Counted from the first letter of the stretch, positions 9,177 to 17,943 are shown. The stretch is 64,000 nt of DNA from Betaproteobacteria bacterium HGW-Betaproteobacteria-22 (GCA_002842285.1 PHCJ01000005.1:1-64000), one strand, 5' to 3'. Numbers and translations: made by a program. Notes: a model not told the origin generated them from the sequence alone.

Positions 9177-9479
9177 TTAACTAAAAGATTTGAAACCAGC
9201 CTCTCTTAATTGATTGCAGATATTGTTGGTTAATGCCTCGAGCACTGTTTTTTTATGTAATGCGCAATTGTCTTGATCGTCGAAACAACGTTCACTTTTC
9301 TCATAAAACTCAAGCGCTGTTGTTAGTTCAGGATGCTGTATTAATAAGCCGGGGCGTTTGTCAGGCTTTTGCACAGCCATTCTGAATGCATGCTCCAAAT
9401 GATAATTTTCTATAGATACAGGCATGTTGACTTTATATAAAACATTACATTTCATAGCTGAGTTGGTTAGCAATGGCAT
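9177..9479 (-). CDS. Small helical island protein, paralogue of its upstream neighbour
   Basis: Up to 100 residues, family not recognised. LLIQHPELTTALEFYEKSER followed by a helix (VLEALTNNICNQL) matches LLTEHPQLKILLDRYQKIES and its downstream helix in the gene at 9445-9813, so the two look like tandem duplicates. The longest form starts at 9479 and overlaps the upstream gene by 35 bases. ATGs at 9455 and 9425 are alternatives, and the latter begins just after the neighbour's stop. No strong ribosome-binding site decides between them. Possible roles such as chaperone, immunity or regulatory protein are guesses. Confidence 0.65.
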   Translation of the reverse strand: MPLLTNSAMKCNVLYKVNMPVSIENYHLEHAFRMAVQKPDKRPGLLIQHPELTTALEFYEKSERCFDDQDNCALHKKTVLEALTNNICNQLREAGFKSFS

Positions 9480-9813
9480 TTATACCATCATCGTTAAAGG
9501 AGTGTGGCTCAATGATAAAGTCACCCGACTTGATTTTACGGTCGATAATTTCCATTACCCTTAGCAAAATAGTGTGTTCTGAATAATCAATGCCATTTTT
9601 ACTGAAATTGGATTCAATTTTTTGATAGCGATCTAACAATATTTTTAACTGAGGATGCTCGGTTAGCAGTTTTTCTCTGGCGCTGATCTCAGCTTCTGAG
9701 ATTGAAGACTTTCCAATTTCCATCGGGGTCACGCTAAGCGCAAATTGCTTGGCTAACTGTTCATTGTTTGCATTGACATTGTCGATATTTTTAATTTCAG
9801 GCGTGTTGCTCAT
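9445..9813 (-). CDS. Small island protein, first gene of a sigma-54-type operon
   Basis: This 122-residue cytoplasmic protein of unknown function has no signal peptide. Its central HPQLKILLDRYQKIESNF segment is shared with the next gene. AAGGA stands seven bases before the ATG at 9813. A -24/-12 promoter at 9855-9870 lies 42 bases upstream, which places this small operon (and perhaps 8309-9067) under the sigma-54 activator encoded immediately upstream. Confidence 0.7.
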   Translation of the reverse strand: MSNTPEIKNIDNVNANNEQLAKQFALSVTPMEIGKSSISEAEISAREKLLTEHPQLKILLDRYQKIESNFSKNGIDYSEHTILLRVMEIIDRKIKSGDFIIEPHSFNDDGINAIANQLSYEM

Positions 9814-9854
9814 GGCGCTTTCCTTGTATAACAGTTTGACGTGTTATTATTAGA

Positions 9855-9870
9855 AGCAAAGGATATGCCA
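9855..9870 (-). promoter_or_regulatory. Sigma-54 (-24/-12) promoter
   Basis: Read on the minus strand the site is TGGCATATCCTTTGCT, with GG and GC separated by exactly ten bases. The consensus is TGGCACG-N4-TTGCA, and only the CG of the -24 box and the last base differ. It faces the gene starting at 9813. Position, orientation and an adjacent sigma-54 activator gene all support it. Confidence 0.8.
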
Positions 9871-10038
9871 GTTTAATTTATATGATTAAAATCAACAGGT
9901 TAAATTTTAATGGTAATTTTTCTTTATCATGATTTTTTTAATGCGGGAAATGTGATGTCTTTTATGAGAATTTTTGCCTCTGATTTTTTGTTATCTATAT
10001 GAATTTTAAGTCTATTTTGTTGTAGTTAAATCGCGACA
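9871..10038. other. AT-rich spacer between activator gene and sigma-54 promoter
   Basis: No gene is seen. It is the expected place for upstream activator sites of the promoter at 9855-9870, but I cannot pick out a clear paired motif in the AT-rich sequence. Confidence 0.4.
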
Positions 10039-11403
10039 TTACGCGTTTTCGTTATTTTCTTTGAACATGGCTGGTGCGAGTTCGTGCCGATCCAGTAATT
10101 TATAAAATTCAGTACGATGTCGTTGTGCGAGATGGGCGGACTGTGCCACGTTGCCACTGGTCATGGTTAATAAATTGATTAAATAGTTACGTTCAAACGC
10201 TTTTCTTGCGGCGTCAAATGGCATAACTGGGGCTATGTCATCATGCAAGGCTTTTTTTACCGATGCCGACGTCACAATGGGCGCGGTTGACAGTACAACG
10301 ATTTGTTCAACAATGTTTTGTAATTGGCGTATATTGCCGGGCCATGGCGCGGCAGTGAGTAACTGCATGGCTTCAGGTGCAAATCCTTTTAATTTGCGGT
10401 TGTATCGTTTGCATAGTGTCTGTAATAGATTACTTGCAATCAGCGGGATGTCTTCCCTTCTTTCAGCGAGTGACGGGATGGATAGGCACACGACATTGAT
10501 TCTGTAGTAAAGGTCTTCACGGAAGCGTTTTTCTTTCATTTCTTCAATTAAATTGCGGTGTGTCGCAGATATTACACGTACATTAATCGGGATGCTCTCG
10601 TTTGATCCTACAGGTCTGATGGTACGCTCCTGCAATACGCGTAATAACTTAACCTGCAACAGGGTGGGCATGTCGCCAATTTCGTCTAGCAGAATTGTGC
10701 CGCCCTCGGCACTTTGAAATAAACCTTTATGGGCATTCACCGCACCTGTAAAAGCACCTTTGGCGTGACCAAATAACTCTGATTCCAATAATGTCTCAGG
10801 CATTGCCCCGCAATTAATGGCGACAAATGGTCCGTTTTTTCTAGGGCTTACCTGATGAATGGCATGTGCTAGAAGCTCTTTTCCTGTGCCGCTGTCACCT
10901 TGTATCAGGATGCTTGCATCGGTTTCTGCCACCAGTTTAGCCTGGCTAATCAAATGCTCCATTTGTGTGCTGCGTGTAAAAATACCTTCGCGCCAGCGGT
11001 TGTCTTTGGTTTTTTGGGCTTGTGTGTGTGTACTTTCACCGATTGCTTGCGAAATGGCATGGCGCACAAATGTGGGGTCGATCGGGTTGGTAAGGAAGTC
11101 TGTAACGCCTTTGCGAATCGCACTTACTGCGTCAGTAATTGCAGCCTTCTCTTTGAGTATCATGAAAGGTAAGGCAGGATAGTGATGTTGAATGACATCA
11201 AAAAATTCAAAATCACTCATGTCCGGTGGTTGACAGTCGCTGATGATCAAGGCACATGGCGCCTTGCCGAGTAGCGCCAATCCTTCAGTCGTGTTTTTTG
11301 CAATGTTGACTAGGTATTCTGCCTCATTGAGTAAACTTGCAACTTTCGTCACTAAATCGCCAGCACTGGAAATAATGATGATTTTCTTTTTTGATTCAAT
11401 CAT
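10039..11403 (-). CDS. Sigma-54-dependent activator (NtrC family) with degenerate receiver domain
   Basis: This 454-residue protein has three domains. A receiver-like domain (about 6-120) keeps an aspartate at 56 (IISDCQPPDM). The usual acidic pair near the N-terminus is replaced by Ser-Ser/Ala (IIIISSAGDLV), and the conserved Lys-Pro is Asn-Pro (FLTNPID), so normal phosphorylation is doubtful. The AAA+ domain is intact, with Walker A GDSGTGKE at 169-176, GAFTGA at 216-221 and Walker B GGTILLDEIGD. A Fis-type helix-turn-helix (GNVAQSAHLAQRHRTEFYKLL) ends the protein. No sensor kinase lies nearby. It probably drives the two -24/-12 promoters in the island (9855-9870 and 24227-24242). It is divergent from virB1. 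Confidence 0.93.
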   Translation of the reverse strand: MIESKKKIIIISSAGDLVTKVASLLNEAEYLVNIAKNTTEGLALLGKAPCALIISDCQPPDMSDFEFFDVIQHHYPALPFMILKEKAAITDAVSAIRKGVTDFLTNPIDPTFVRHAISQAIGESTHTQAQKTKDNRWREGIFTRSTQMEHLISQAKLVAETDASILIQGDSGTGKELLAHAIHQVSPRKNGPFVAINCGAMPETLLESELFGHAKGAFTGAVNAHKGLFQSAEGGTILLDEIGDMPTLLQVKLLRVLQERTIRPVGSNESIPINVRVISATHRNLIEEMKEKRFREDLYYRINVVCLSIPSLAERREDIPLIASNLLQTLCKRYNRKLKGFAPEAMQLLTAAPWPGNIRQLQNIVEQIVVLSTAPIVTSASVKKALHDDIAPVMPFDAARKAFERNYLINLLTMTSGNVAQSAHLAQRHRTEFYKLLDRHELAPAMFKENNENA

Positions 11404-11489
11404 TTAGTTTTTTAATTGATAGTGAGTTGATAATTACATATGTATTAATGTGCCACAAATTTAGCTCGTTAATCAAATTCCCCTCGTAC

Positions 11490-11541
11490 TTTACAATAGT
11501 TTACAAACTAAACATTTACATTCGTTTACACTAGCGTTACA
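11490..11541 (+). repeat. TTTACA direct-repeat array upstream of virB1
   Basis: TTTACA occurs at 11490, 11500, 11515 and 11525, with a variant GTTACA at 11536. Spacings are 10, 15, 10 and 11 bases, so neighbouring copies lie about one helical turn apart. This pattern is typical of a cooperative DNA-binding protein site and suggests an operator or activator site for the virB operon or the divergent activator gene. Confidence 0.6.
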
Positions 11542-11548
11542 AAAATAT

Positions 11549-11568
11549 ACAAACGTAAAGACGTTTGT
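11549..11568. promoter_or_regulatory. Perfect 8-bp palindrome, candidate operator
   Basis: ACAAACGT at 11549-11556 and ACGTTTGT at 11561-11568 form a perfect inverted repeat with a four-base centre, directly after the TTTACA array. No T-run follows, so a terminator is unlikely. A dimeric regulator site is the simplest reading. Confidence 0.55.
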
Positions 11569-11834
11569 TATAAATGCCAAAATTCAAGACGGCAACTGGG
11601 GAAGTGCTTTATGAGTTATGTGTTTTTTTATTTAATTATATCTATTTATAATCAATTAATTAAATTCTGTTTTTACAGCAAAATATTAATTGATTTTCTC
11701 TTCCTGCAATTGCCCTTGTGGTTAAATTCACGCAGTTTATCCACCTCTTGTTTGATTGGCTTAATTCAAGCGCGTAATTCCGAGTTTGAAAATAACGGGG
11801 TTGTTTTCTTTCACAAAAATTAATTACTGAGTGC

Positions 11835-12503
11835 GTGATAATGGATTTTGATGCTTTAGTCACTGAGTGCGCGCCCTGGGTTGCTCCACAGACCATGGCA
11901 GCTATTGTAAAGACGGAGTCGCAATTTAAGCCGTTTGCAATCAATATCAACGGTAAAGTAAAGCTTGAACGTCAGCCGACTTCTAAAGAAGAGGCCATTG
12001 TGACGGCGAAATGGTTAATAGCTAATAATTACAACATAGATATGGGGTTGGGGCAGGTGAACTCGGTGAATTTGCCCAAAGTCAATCTGAATGTTGAGGA
12101 AGCGTTCGATGCGTGTAAAAACATTGCAGCCGCCGCGACCATTTTGCAGTGGAACTATCAATCTGCGTTTAAAAAAAATCCCAATGAGCAAGAGGCCCTG
12201 CATGCGGCTATTTCTGCTTACAACACCGGTTCTTTTACCAAAGGATTTAATAACGGTTATGTGCAGAAAGTGGTGAATAACGCAAGAGCTGTTAGTCCTA
12301 CCGGTTCCGTTAACCAGTCTGAAATAAAGCCGATCCCTTTAAAAAATATCGGCAAAATCCGACAGGACAAAGCCGCTCAAATGGGTGAATCAGTTGCGCA
12401 GACGGTTAAATTAAGGGCACTACCGCCTTCTGATATCGCGCCTCTTGGGGTGGGTGATGTGTATGGCAATAGTGCAACCGGGCAAAGTGTTATGGTGTAT
12501 TAG
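11835..12503 (+). CDS. virB1: VirB1-type lytic transglycosylase
   Basis: This 222-residue enzyme opens peptidoglycan for assembly of the secretion channel. The SLT fold is visible, with the catalytic glutamate in AAIVKTESQFKPFAIN and then MGLGQVNSVNLP and AISAYNTGSF. No clear Sec signal is present at the N-terminus, which starts directly with the enzyme domain, as in some VirB1 homologues. The C-terminal 70 residues are proline- and serine-containing linker-like sequence. It opens the virB operon. Confidence 0.9.
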   Translation: MIMDFDALVTECAPWVAPQTMAAIVKTESQFKPFAININGKVKLERQPTSKEEAIVTAKWLIANNYNIDMGLGQVNSVNLPKVNLNVEEAFDACKNIAAAATILQWNYQSAFKKNPNEQEALHAAISAYNTGSFTKGFNNGYVQKVVNNARAVSPTGSVNQSEIKPIPLKNIGKIRQDKAAQMGESVAQTVKLRALPPSDIAPLGVGDVYGNSATGQSVMVY

Positions 12504-12563
12504 TGCGGTTGCAATATGAAATTAAGTGTTTTTTATGTGTATTAACGACTAGGAGAAAATTAA

Positions 12564-13007
12564 ATGCTTAGCAACAACTTGGTAGGAAAAATGAAAAACT
12601 TAGTAAATAACTCTGGCACTTCTTCAATGCATCAAAATAAGCAATCACAAAGATTGCTACGTTTTATGCTGGTTTCCATGGGCGTTTTGCTGGTTTCGCT
12701 TGATCCGTCAATAGCATTGGCAGGTGGTGTGGGTGGTGGTGGTACGACGGCTGGTGGTCTGGAGAAAATGGTCACCAATATTGTGACCGTGCTGACAGGT
12801 GCTTTTGGTAAGGGAATTGCCACAATCGCGATTATGGTGCTGGGTATTATGGCAATGTTTGGGAAGCTGGAGTGGGCAACTGCTGTGAAAGTGATTATAG
12901 GGATTGCGGTTACTTTTGGTGCGGCCTCTATCGTTATCTGGCTTACCGGCGGTACGAGTTTTGATGCAATTGCACATTTGCCTCAATCATTGGTGCAGTC
13001 GGTTTAA
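12564..13007 (+). CDS. virB2: VirB2 pilin-like protein
   Basis: The 147-residue precursor has a long leader of about 50 residues with predicted cleavage after SIALA, leaving a mature protein of about 95 residues. The mature part has two hydrophobic helices (FGKGIATIAIMVLGIMAMFG and AVKVIIGIAVTFGAASIVIW) around a short polar loop, the VirB2/TraA major-pilin pattern. AGGAG precedes the ATG. The leader is longer than usual, so an internal start (Met35) near the hydrophobic part is possible. Confidence 0.88.
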   Translation: MLSNNLVGKMKNLVNNSGTSSMHQNKQSQRLLRFMLVSMGVLLVSLDPSIALAGGVGGGGTTAGGLEKMVTNIVTVLTGAFGKGIATIAIMVLGIMAMFGKLEWATAVKVIIGIAVTFGAASIVIWLTGGTSFDAIAHLPQSLVQSV

Positions 13008-13026
13008 GACTATTTTAGGAGGGGTT

Positions 13027-13350
13027 ATGCAGATGCAGAACCAAAAACCGCAAAAAGATATTCTTTTTGTGGCAATGACCAGGGTGCCGACCATTTTAGG
13101 CGTGCCTTATGTGGCTTTTGTGCTGGAACTTATGTTTGCCTCTGTGGTGAATATTGTTTCCGGCAACCCCTTGTATGCTTTGTTTGTGATTCCGGTGCAT
13201 TTGATTTTTTACATGATTGCCGCGCATGACCCTGGTATTTTTTCAGAAATTGAAGTGTGGTCTAAAACGGTAGGGCGTTGTCTGAACCGACGCTTTTGGG
13301 GCGCTGCCAGTTTTTCCCCTTTAGCGACACGCAAGTGGCAAAAAAAGTAG
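13027..13350 (+). CDS. virB3: VirB3-like inner-membrane protein
   Basis: This 107-residue protein has two adjacent membrane segments (about 20-60) and the family motif around AMTRVPTILGVPY. A strong AGGAGG lies directly upstream of the ATG at 13027, which decides the start; the frame is open further upstream but overlaps virB2. It connects the pilin to the VirB4 ATPase in P-type systems. Confidence 0.9.
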   Translation: MQMQNQKPQKDILFVAMTRVPTILGVPYVAFVLELMFASVVNIVSGNPLYALFVIPVHLIFYMIAAHDPGIFSEIEVWSKTVGRCLNRRFWGAASFSPLATRKWQKK

Positions 13351-13377
13351 TCATTATTGGCTGATTAGGAATAAAAA

Positions 13378-15801
13378 ATGGGTGAAATGTTTCAATTTTC
13401 TAAGTATCTGAAGAGCGAGCTGGAAGCGTCTTCATTTATTCCTTATTCCAGTCATGTCACTGAAAACACGATCAAGTTAGTCAGCGGTGACTTTATGCAG
13501 ATTATCAAGCTGCAGGGGGCTGCCCATGAGAGTGCAGATGTTGAGGATATCAATAACTGGCATCAGCAGTTAAACGGCATGATGCGCAATATTGCCTCAG
13601 CGAATGTGGCCTTGTGGACGCACGTTGTGCGCCGTGAGTATAACGCTTACCCTGAGGGTGATTTTCCGCCTGGGTTCTGTCACGACTTCAATGAAAAATA
13701 CCGTGCGCAAATGGCGCACGACCGCATGCTCATTAATGAGCTTTACTTGACGATCATTTACAGGCCGCAGCCGGTTAAGACTGCAAAATGGATAGAGCGT
13801 TTTACGGTGTTAAGTCAAGAAGAAGCTGAAGAGCTACAGAATGATTATCTAGAGGCAATTAATGAGGTGAGTGGTGCGGTGCTAGCTGCATTGTTTCGTT
13901 ATGAACCTGAAATGCTCGGATGTTATGAGCAAAATGGGGTGATGTATTCAGAGCCCTGTGAACTTCTCGGTTATCTGGTGAATGGCGAGTGGCAGAAATT
14001 TCCACTGGTGCGATCTGAAATCAAAGATGTACTGACGACATCTCGACCTTTTTTTGGTAAAGGTGGGTTGATGTCACTGAAGTCGCCTACGCATACTAAA
14101 TTTGCCTCGATTCTGGCTGTGCAAGAATATCCGGCCATGACTCAGCCTGGTCTGCTGAATGAGCTGCTGGGTTTGCCTTTTGAATTTGTCATTTCGCAAT
14201 CATTCACCTTTTTGTCTAAATCTGTAGCGGTGGGACGTATGCAACGCCAGCATGGACGGATGGTAAATGCTGGTGATTTAGCAAAGTCACAGGTCAGTGC
14301 ATTAAACGATGCATTGGATGATTTGATCTCAAATCGGTTTGTGATGGGTGCACATAACATCAGCTTACTATTGTATGCGGATAATCAGAAAAAGCTGACA
14401 GAGTATGTCAACCTAACAGGCGCCAGTTTATCCAATATAGGTATCAAATGGACGCGTGAAGAAATGGGAATTGCCGGCTCATTCTACGCGATTCTGCCTG
14501 GAAATTTTGAGTATCGCGTACGCGTGGGGGATATTACCAGCTTGAATTTTGCCGGTTTTTCAAGCTTTCATAACTTTCCGATAGGGCGCATACAGCATAA
14601 TCAGTGGGGTGATGCGGTGATGATGTTCAAAACCACCTCCAGCAGCCCGTATTACTTTAACTTCCACCGTGCGGAAGGCAAAGAAATGCGCATCGATAAA
14701 AATCACAAGGATTTGGCTAATACTATGGTGATCGGTCAGTCCGGTGGTGGTAAAACCGTGCTGGAAATGACCATGCTGGCAATGTCGATGAAGTTTAACC
14801 AGCCGCCAGAGTACCCTGCGACCTATATTCTATTTGACAAGGACCTAGGCGGCGCGATTGGTGTGCGTGCGATGGGTGGGAAGTATTACCCTATTAAAAA
14901 TGGTGTGCCTTCAGGATTTTCACCATTTCAACTGGAACCCACTGCCGATAATCTGGTTTTTTTAGAAGCGCTGGTGCAAAAGCTGGTTCAGCACGAGGGC
15001 ATGCCACTGACCCCCGCTCAAGAGCGTGAAATCAATCAGGCAATTGTCGGTGTGATGGGCGCGAGTAAAAACAAGCGCCGTTTAGGTGCATTGCTGGAGT
15101 TCTTCGACCCGACAGATGCCAATGGTTTGCATGCGAGATTGGCAAGATGGTGCCGAGGGGGAGCGCTTGGCTGGCTATTTGATAATGCAGAAGATAGTTT
15201 CTCGTTAGAAGGTTCACCTATTTTTGGTTTTGATGTAACGGATTTTCTGGATAACGAAGAAACACGCACGCCTACCATCATGTATTTATTCCATCGCATT
15301 GAAAAACTGATTGATGGCCGGCGCCTGATTATCTTTATGGATGAGTTCTGGAAGTTGTTGCTCGATGATTATTTTGAGGATTTAGTACAGAACAAGCTCA
15401 AGACTATCCGTAAGCAAAATGGGTTTCTGGTCATGTTCACGCAGTCGCCTCGCGATGCGTTGCGTTCAAAAATCAGCCATTCTCTGATTGAGCAGACAGC
15501 AACCAAAATATTTTTACCCAATCCGGGAGCTGATTATGAAGATTATGTAAATGGTTTCAAATTAACAGTGCGTGAATTTGAAATTATCAAGGGCTTAGGT
15601 GAAAAATCTCGCCAGTTTTTAATCAAGCAAGGGCAAAACTCAGTGGTGGCAGAGCTGAATTTACGCGGGTTTGATGATGAGTTGGCAGTACTTTCGGGTA
15701 ATACCGCAACATCTTTATTGGCAGAACGACTGGTTGCTGAACTGGGAGATGATCCAGAGAAATGGCTACCGGAATTTCATCGTATTCGACAAGGAGTTTA
15801 G
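13378..15801 (+). CDS. virB4: VirB4 ATPase
   Basis: At 807 residues it has the CagE/TrbE/VirB4 layout. An N-terminal domain of about 400 residues is followed by a RecA-like ATPase domain with Walker A VIGQSGGGKTVLEM and Walker B RLIIFMDEFWKLL, and FTQSPRDAL in the C-terminal motif. It energises substrate transfer and pilus biogenesis at the inner membrane. It begins 27 bases after virB3 and its stop is one base before virB5, in line with a single operon. Confidence 0.96.
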   Translation: MGEMFQFSKYLKSELEASSFIPYSSHVTENTIKLVSGDFMQIIKLQGAAHESADVEDINNWHQQLNGMMRNIASANVALWTHVVRREYNAYPEGDFPPGFCHDFNEKYRAQMAHDRMLINELYLTIIYRPQPVKTAKWIERFTVLSQEEAEELQNDYLEAINEVSGAVLAALFRYEPEMLGCYEQNGVMYSEPCELLGYLVNGEWQKFPLVRSEIKDVLTTSRPFFGKGGLMSLKSPTHTKFASILAVQEYPAMTQPGLLNELLGLPFEFVISQSFTFLSKSVAVGRMQRQHGRMVNAGDLAKSQVSALNDALDDLISNRFVMGAHNISLLLYADNQKKLTEYVNLTGASLSNIGIKWTREEMGIAGSFYAILPGNFEYRVRVGDITSLNFAGFSSFHNFPIGRIQHNQWGDAVMMFKTTSSSPYYFNFHRAEGKEMRIDKNHKDLANTMVIGQSGGGKTVLEMTMLAMSMKFNQPPEYPATYILFDKDLGGAIGVRAMGGKYYPIKNGVPSGFSPFQLEPTADNLVFLEALVQKLVQHEGMPLTPAQEREINQAIVGVMGASKNKRRLGALLEFFDPTDANGLHARLARWCRGGALGWLFDNAEDSFSLEGSPIFGFDVTDFLDNEETRTPTIMYLFHRIEKLIDGRRLIIFMDEFWKLLLDDYFEDLVQNKLKTIRKQNGFLVMFTQSPRDALRSKISHSLIEQTATKIFLPNPGADYEDYVNGFKLTVREFEIIKGLGEKSRQFLIKQGQNSVVAELNLRGFDDELAVLSGNTATSLLAERLVAELGDDPEKWLPEFHRIRQGV

Positions 15802-15802
15802 C

Positions 15803-16861
15803 ATGAGAAAAATTGTTAGTACTTTAGCGTTAATGGTTGGGCTTCTAAATTCAGGAAATGCCGCGGCTGTTGATATTGTTTTTGACCCGACAAATAATGT
15901 TCAGAATGCATTAACAGCGGCCAAGTCTGCATTAACAGCAGCATCTACAAAAATTATCGAACTAAAAACTGCAGCCTCATTAGCGATTGACGAGTGGGTG
16001 AAAGAGACCGCCTGGGTACAGCAGGCTCAGCAAATGGTGCAAACCATCCAGGATATAAACAAAGCTAGAGAAACACTCACAAGCCAGATCACAGGCCCCA
16101 TCGAGGCTGCAACAGGTTATTTAAATCAAGTAAAAAACTTGGGTAAGGGTAATCCGCAGTCCGGGGTTAACTATGCCTATTCACAGCTGTTGCCAACAGA
16201 GGTAATGACAAGCGTGGTATGTGCTGATGGCCAGGCATGTGAAACTAATGATGATGGTTACTACAGTACAAGCGCAGATATCTCATCAAAAGACATTCGC
16301 GACAGTCTGAAAATCAAGTCAGGAGAGGTGGGTGGAAAATTTAAAATATTAAATTTTGAATATGGCACAGGTAAAACACTAGCTCAAATTTCACGTGAAG
16401 CAGCGGAGTTGAATGCGCAGGAGATTGCAGTGATCGATGCGATGGCACGCGAGGCCTATGTACAGGCGAGCAATCGTATTAAAGCTATACAGATTTTACA
16501 GAATAGTTTAATTAACCCGCCAGAAGGTGAGGCAAATACACTCAAATATACGACAGATGTACAAGCCATGATTGTAGCCGAGCAGGCTTTTTTAACCAAT
16601 GACCAAAATAAAATCGCTGCACTGGCTGTGTTGCAGCAATCCCAGCGTGACCGTTATGCACAACGTAAAAAAGAAATTGCAGATTATTCTGTCTATGGAG
16701 ATAAGAGCAGTAGCGGAAGTGGGCTGATTGATGCAGGCACAGCACTTTTGGATGGCGATATCGGAGGTGCGGTGAATCTGGGTGCAAAATCAGTAGCACG
16801 TGTCGCGATTGCAGGGGGTACCGAGCTTGCCTTTTCTGAGTTACAGGATCTTTATAAATAA
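15803..16861 (+). CDS. virB5: VirB5-like minor pilus protein
   Basis: This 352-residue protein has a Sec signal peptide (MRKIVSTLALMVGLLNSGNAAA) and a long helical body of the VirB5/TraC type, which usually sits at the pilus tip. The start at 15803 has AAGGAG upstream; the frame is open further upstream inside virB4 but lacks support. It is longer than the usual 220-250 residues, with an insertion around 110-160 (including CADGQACETNDDG, a possible disulfide loop) and a glycine-rich C-terminus. The insertion might reflect a specialised adhesive tip. Confidence 0.85.
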   Translation: MRKIVSTLALMVGLLNSGNAAAVDIVFDPTNNVQNALTAAKSALTAASTKIIELKTAASLAIDEWVKETAWVQQAQQMVQTIQDINKARETLTSQITGPIEAATGYLNQVKNLGKGNPQSGVNYAYSQLLPTEVMTSVVCADGQACETNDDGYYSTSADISSKDIRDSLKIKSGEVGGKFKILNFEYGTGKTLAQISREAAELNAQEIAVIDAMAREAYVQASNRIKAIQILQNSLINPPEGEANTLKYTTDVQAMIVAEQAFLTNDQNKIAALAVLQQSQRDRYAQRKKEIADYSVYGDKSSSGSGLIDAGTALLDGDIGGAVNLGAKSVARVAIAGGTELAFSELQDLYK

Positions 16862-16912
16862 GCGATGTTTGTTGTGAAGCATTTATCCTTGCAGTATAGC
16901 TAAAGGGAAGAC

Positions 16913-17905
16913 ATGGATTTATCACAGTTATTTCCTAATTTAAGTACCTTGCAGATGCTGATTGTTTTGGATAACACGTTGCAGACTGCACAGGCTGCCA
17001 TGTTCTTCTACTCAGAAACCGTGGTGTCCGGTATCAGGACATTTGCCAGGTACACCGCGATTATTTTTGTGTTTTTGTATGGCTGGGGCATGGTGACAGG
17101 GCAGATTAAAGAGCCTATTCAAGAAACCTGGAATCGATTCTTTAAACTTGCCGCAGTTGTTACCATCGCGCTGAGCATTACCGCCTACAAACCTATTGCT
17201 GAATTTATTTGGGATTTGCCTACATGGCTTACCAATACGCTGATTCCATCAAGCATTGTTACTTTCTTGCAAGACTTTCTGCCTGTGGGCACTTCAGACA
17301 TGCCACTAATGCTGGTGAGTGTGTTTATGTCAGCTGTGGTGCAAATCATGAGCAACGGTTTTCAGTCTTCAAACATTGGTGGAGAAACAGACCCAACCGC
17401 ATGGGCGGCTGCATTTGGCATTGGGGCGGCCGGGGTGAGTTTGTCTGCGATTGTAGCGGGCATTTTGCTGGTGGCTAAATTTTCACTATCAGTATTGGTG
17501 GCACTTGGGCCATTTTTCATCATGTCTATTTTGTTTGAAAAAACCAAACATTATTTTGATGGCTGGCTTGCGCAGGTAACAAACTTTATTGTGGTGATTC
17601 TGCTTATCACTATCACGATTTATATTTTGTTTCCAGTGATTCTGATCGCAGTCAGTTCTTATTATCTCATCATGTTGTTTATTGGCAGTTTATCACTGAC
17701 CGAGAGTGTGGAATTGCTGACTTTGATGGGCATATACATAGCCATTATGCGGCAAGTACCAACAACAGCAGCAGCCCTGGTGAGAGGTTATGCGGTAGGT
17801 TCGCCGCAGGAAAGAAGTGTAATGACGCATGGCAATGGTGCTGATGGCGGTGGAAAAACTGCTAATCAGCAGCAGGCTGAAGTGAATGCGCAGCGTAGGA
17901 CGTGA
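16913..17905 (+). CDS. virB6: VirB6-like polytopic inner-membrane protein
   Basis: This 330-residue protein has about six hydrophobic helices, including ARYTAIIFVFLYGWGMV, the long ALGPFFIMSILFEKT region typical of TrbL/VirB6, and two further segments near 225-260. The C-terminal tail is polar. AAGGGAAG is an excellent ribosome-binding site. It forms part of the inner-membrane channel. Confidence 0.92.
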   Translation: MDLSQLFPNLSTLQMLIVLDNTLQTAQAAMFFYSETVVSGIRTFARYTAIIFVFLYGWGMVTGQIKEPIQETWNRFFKLAAVVTIALSITAYKPIAEFIWDLPTWLTNTLIPSSIVTFLQDFLPVGTSDMPLMLVSVFMSAVVQIMSNGFQSSNIGGETDPTAWAAAFGIGAAGVSLSAIVAGILLVAKFSLSVLVALGPFFIMSILFEKTKHYFDGWLAQVTNFIVVILLITITIYILFPVILIAVSSYYLIMLFIGSLSLTESVELLTLMGIYIAIMRQVPTTAAALVRGYAVGSPQERSVMTHGNGADGGGKTANQQQAEVNAQRRT

Positions 17906-17943
17906 ATGCGTAGCGTACAAGTAATAAGTAAAGGTAACCAATA

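Larger units (their letters stand above)
11404..11834. other. Regulatory region between the sigma-54 activator gene and virB1
   Basis: This 431-base, AT-rich spacer has no convincing gene. A short reading frame at 11611-11823 is rich in hydrophobic codons from A/T runs and is rejected. The spacer contains an array of TTTACA direct repeats, a perfect palindrome and a weak GG-N10-GC match at 11720-11733 (TGGTTAAATTCACGCA) that is too far from consensus to call. Confidence 0.6.

Noticed and set aside
11716-11735. A sigma-54 promoter for virB1 (TGG-N10-GCA)
   Set aside because: The spacing is right but the remaining positions (TTA for CAC, ACGC for TTGC) depart too far from consensus.
11611-11823. 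A 70-codon frame upstream of virB1
   Set aside because: Composition follows A/T runs, there is no ribosome-binding site, and it occupies the expected regulatory region.
12904-13026. An upstream start for virB3 inside virB2
   Set aside because: A perfect AGGAGG precedes the ATG at 13027 and the upstream part overlaps virB2 without protein-like character.
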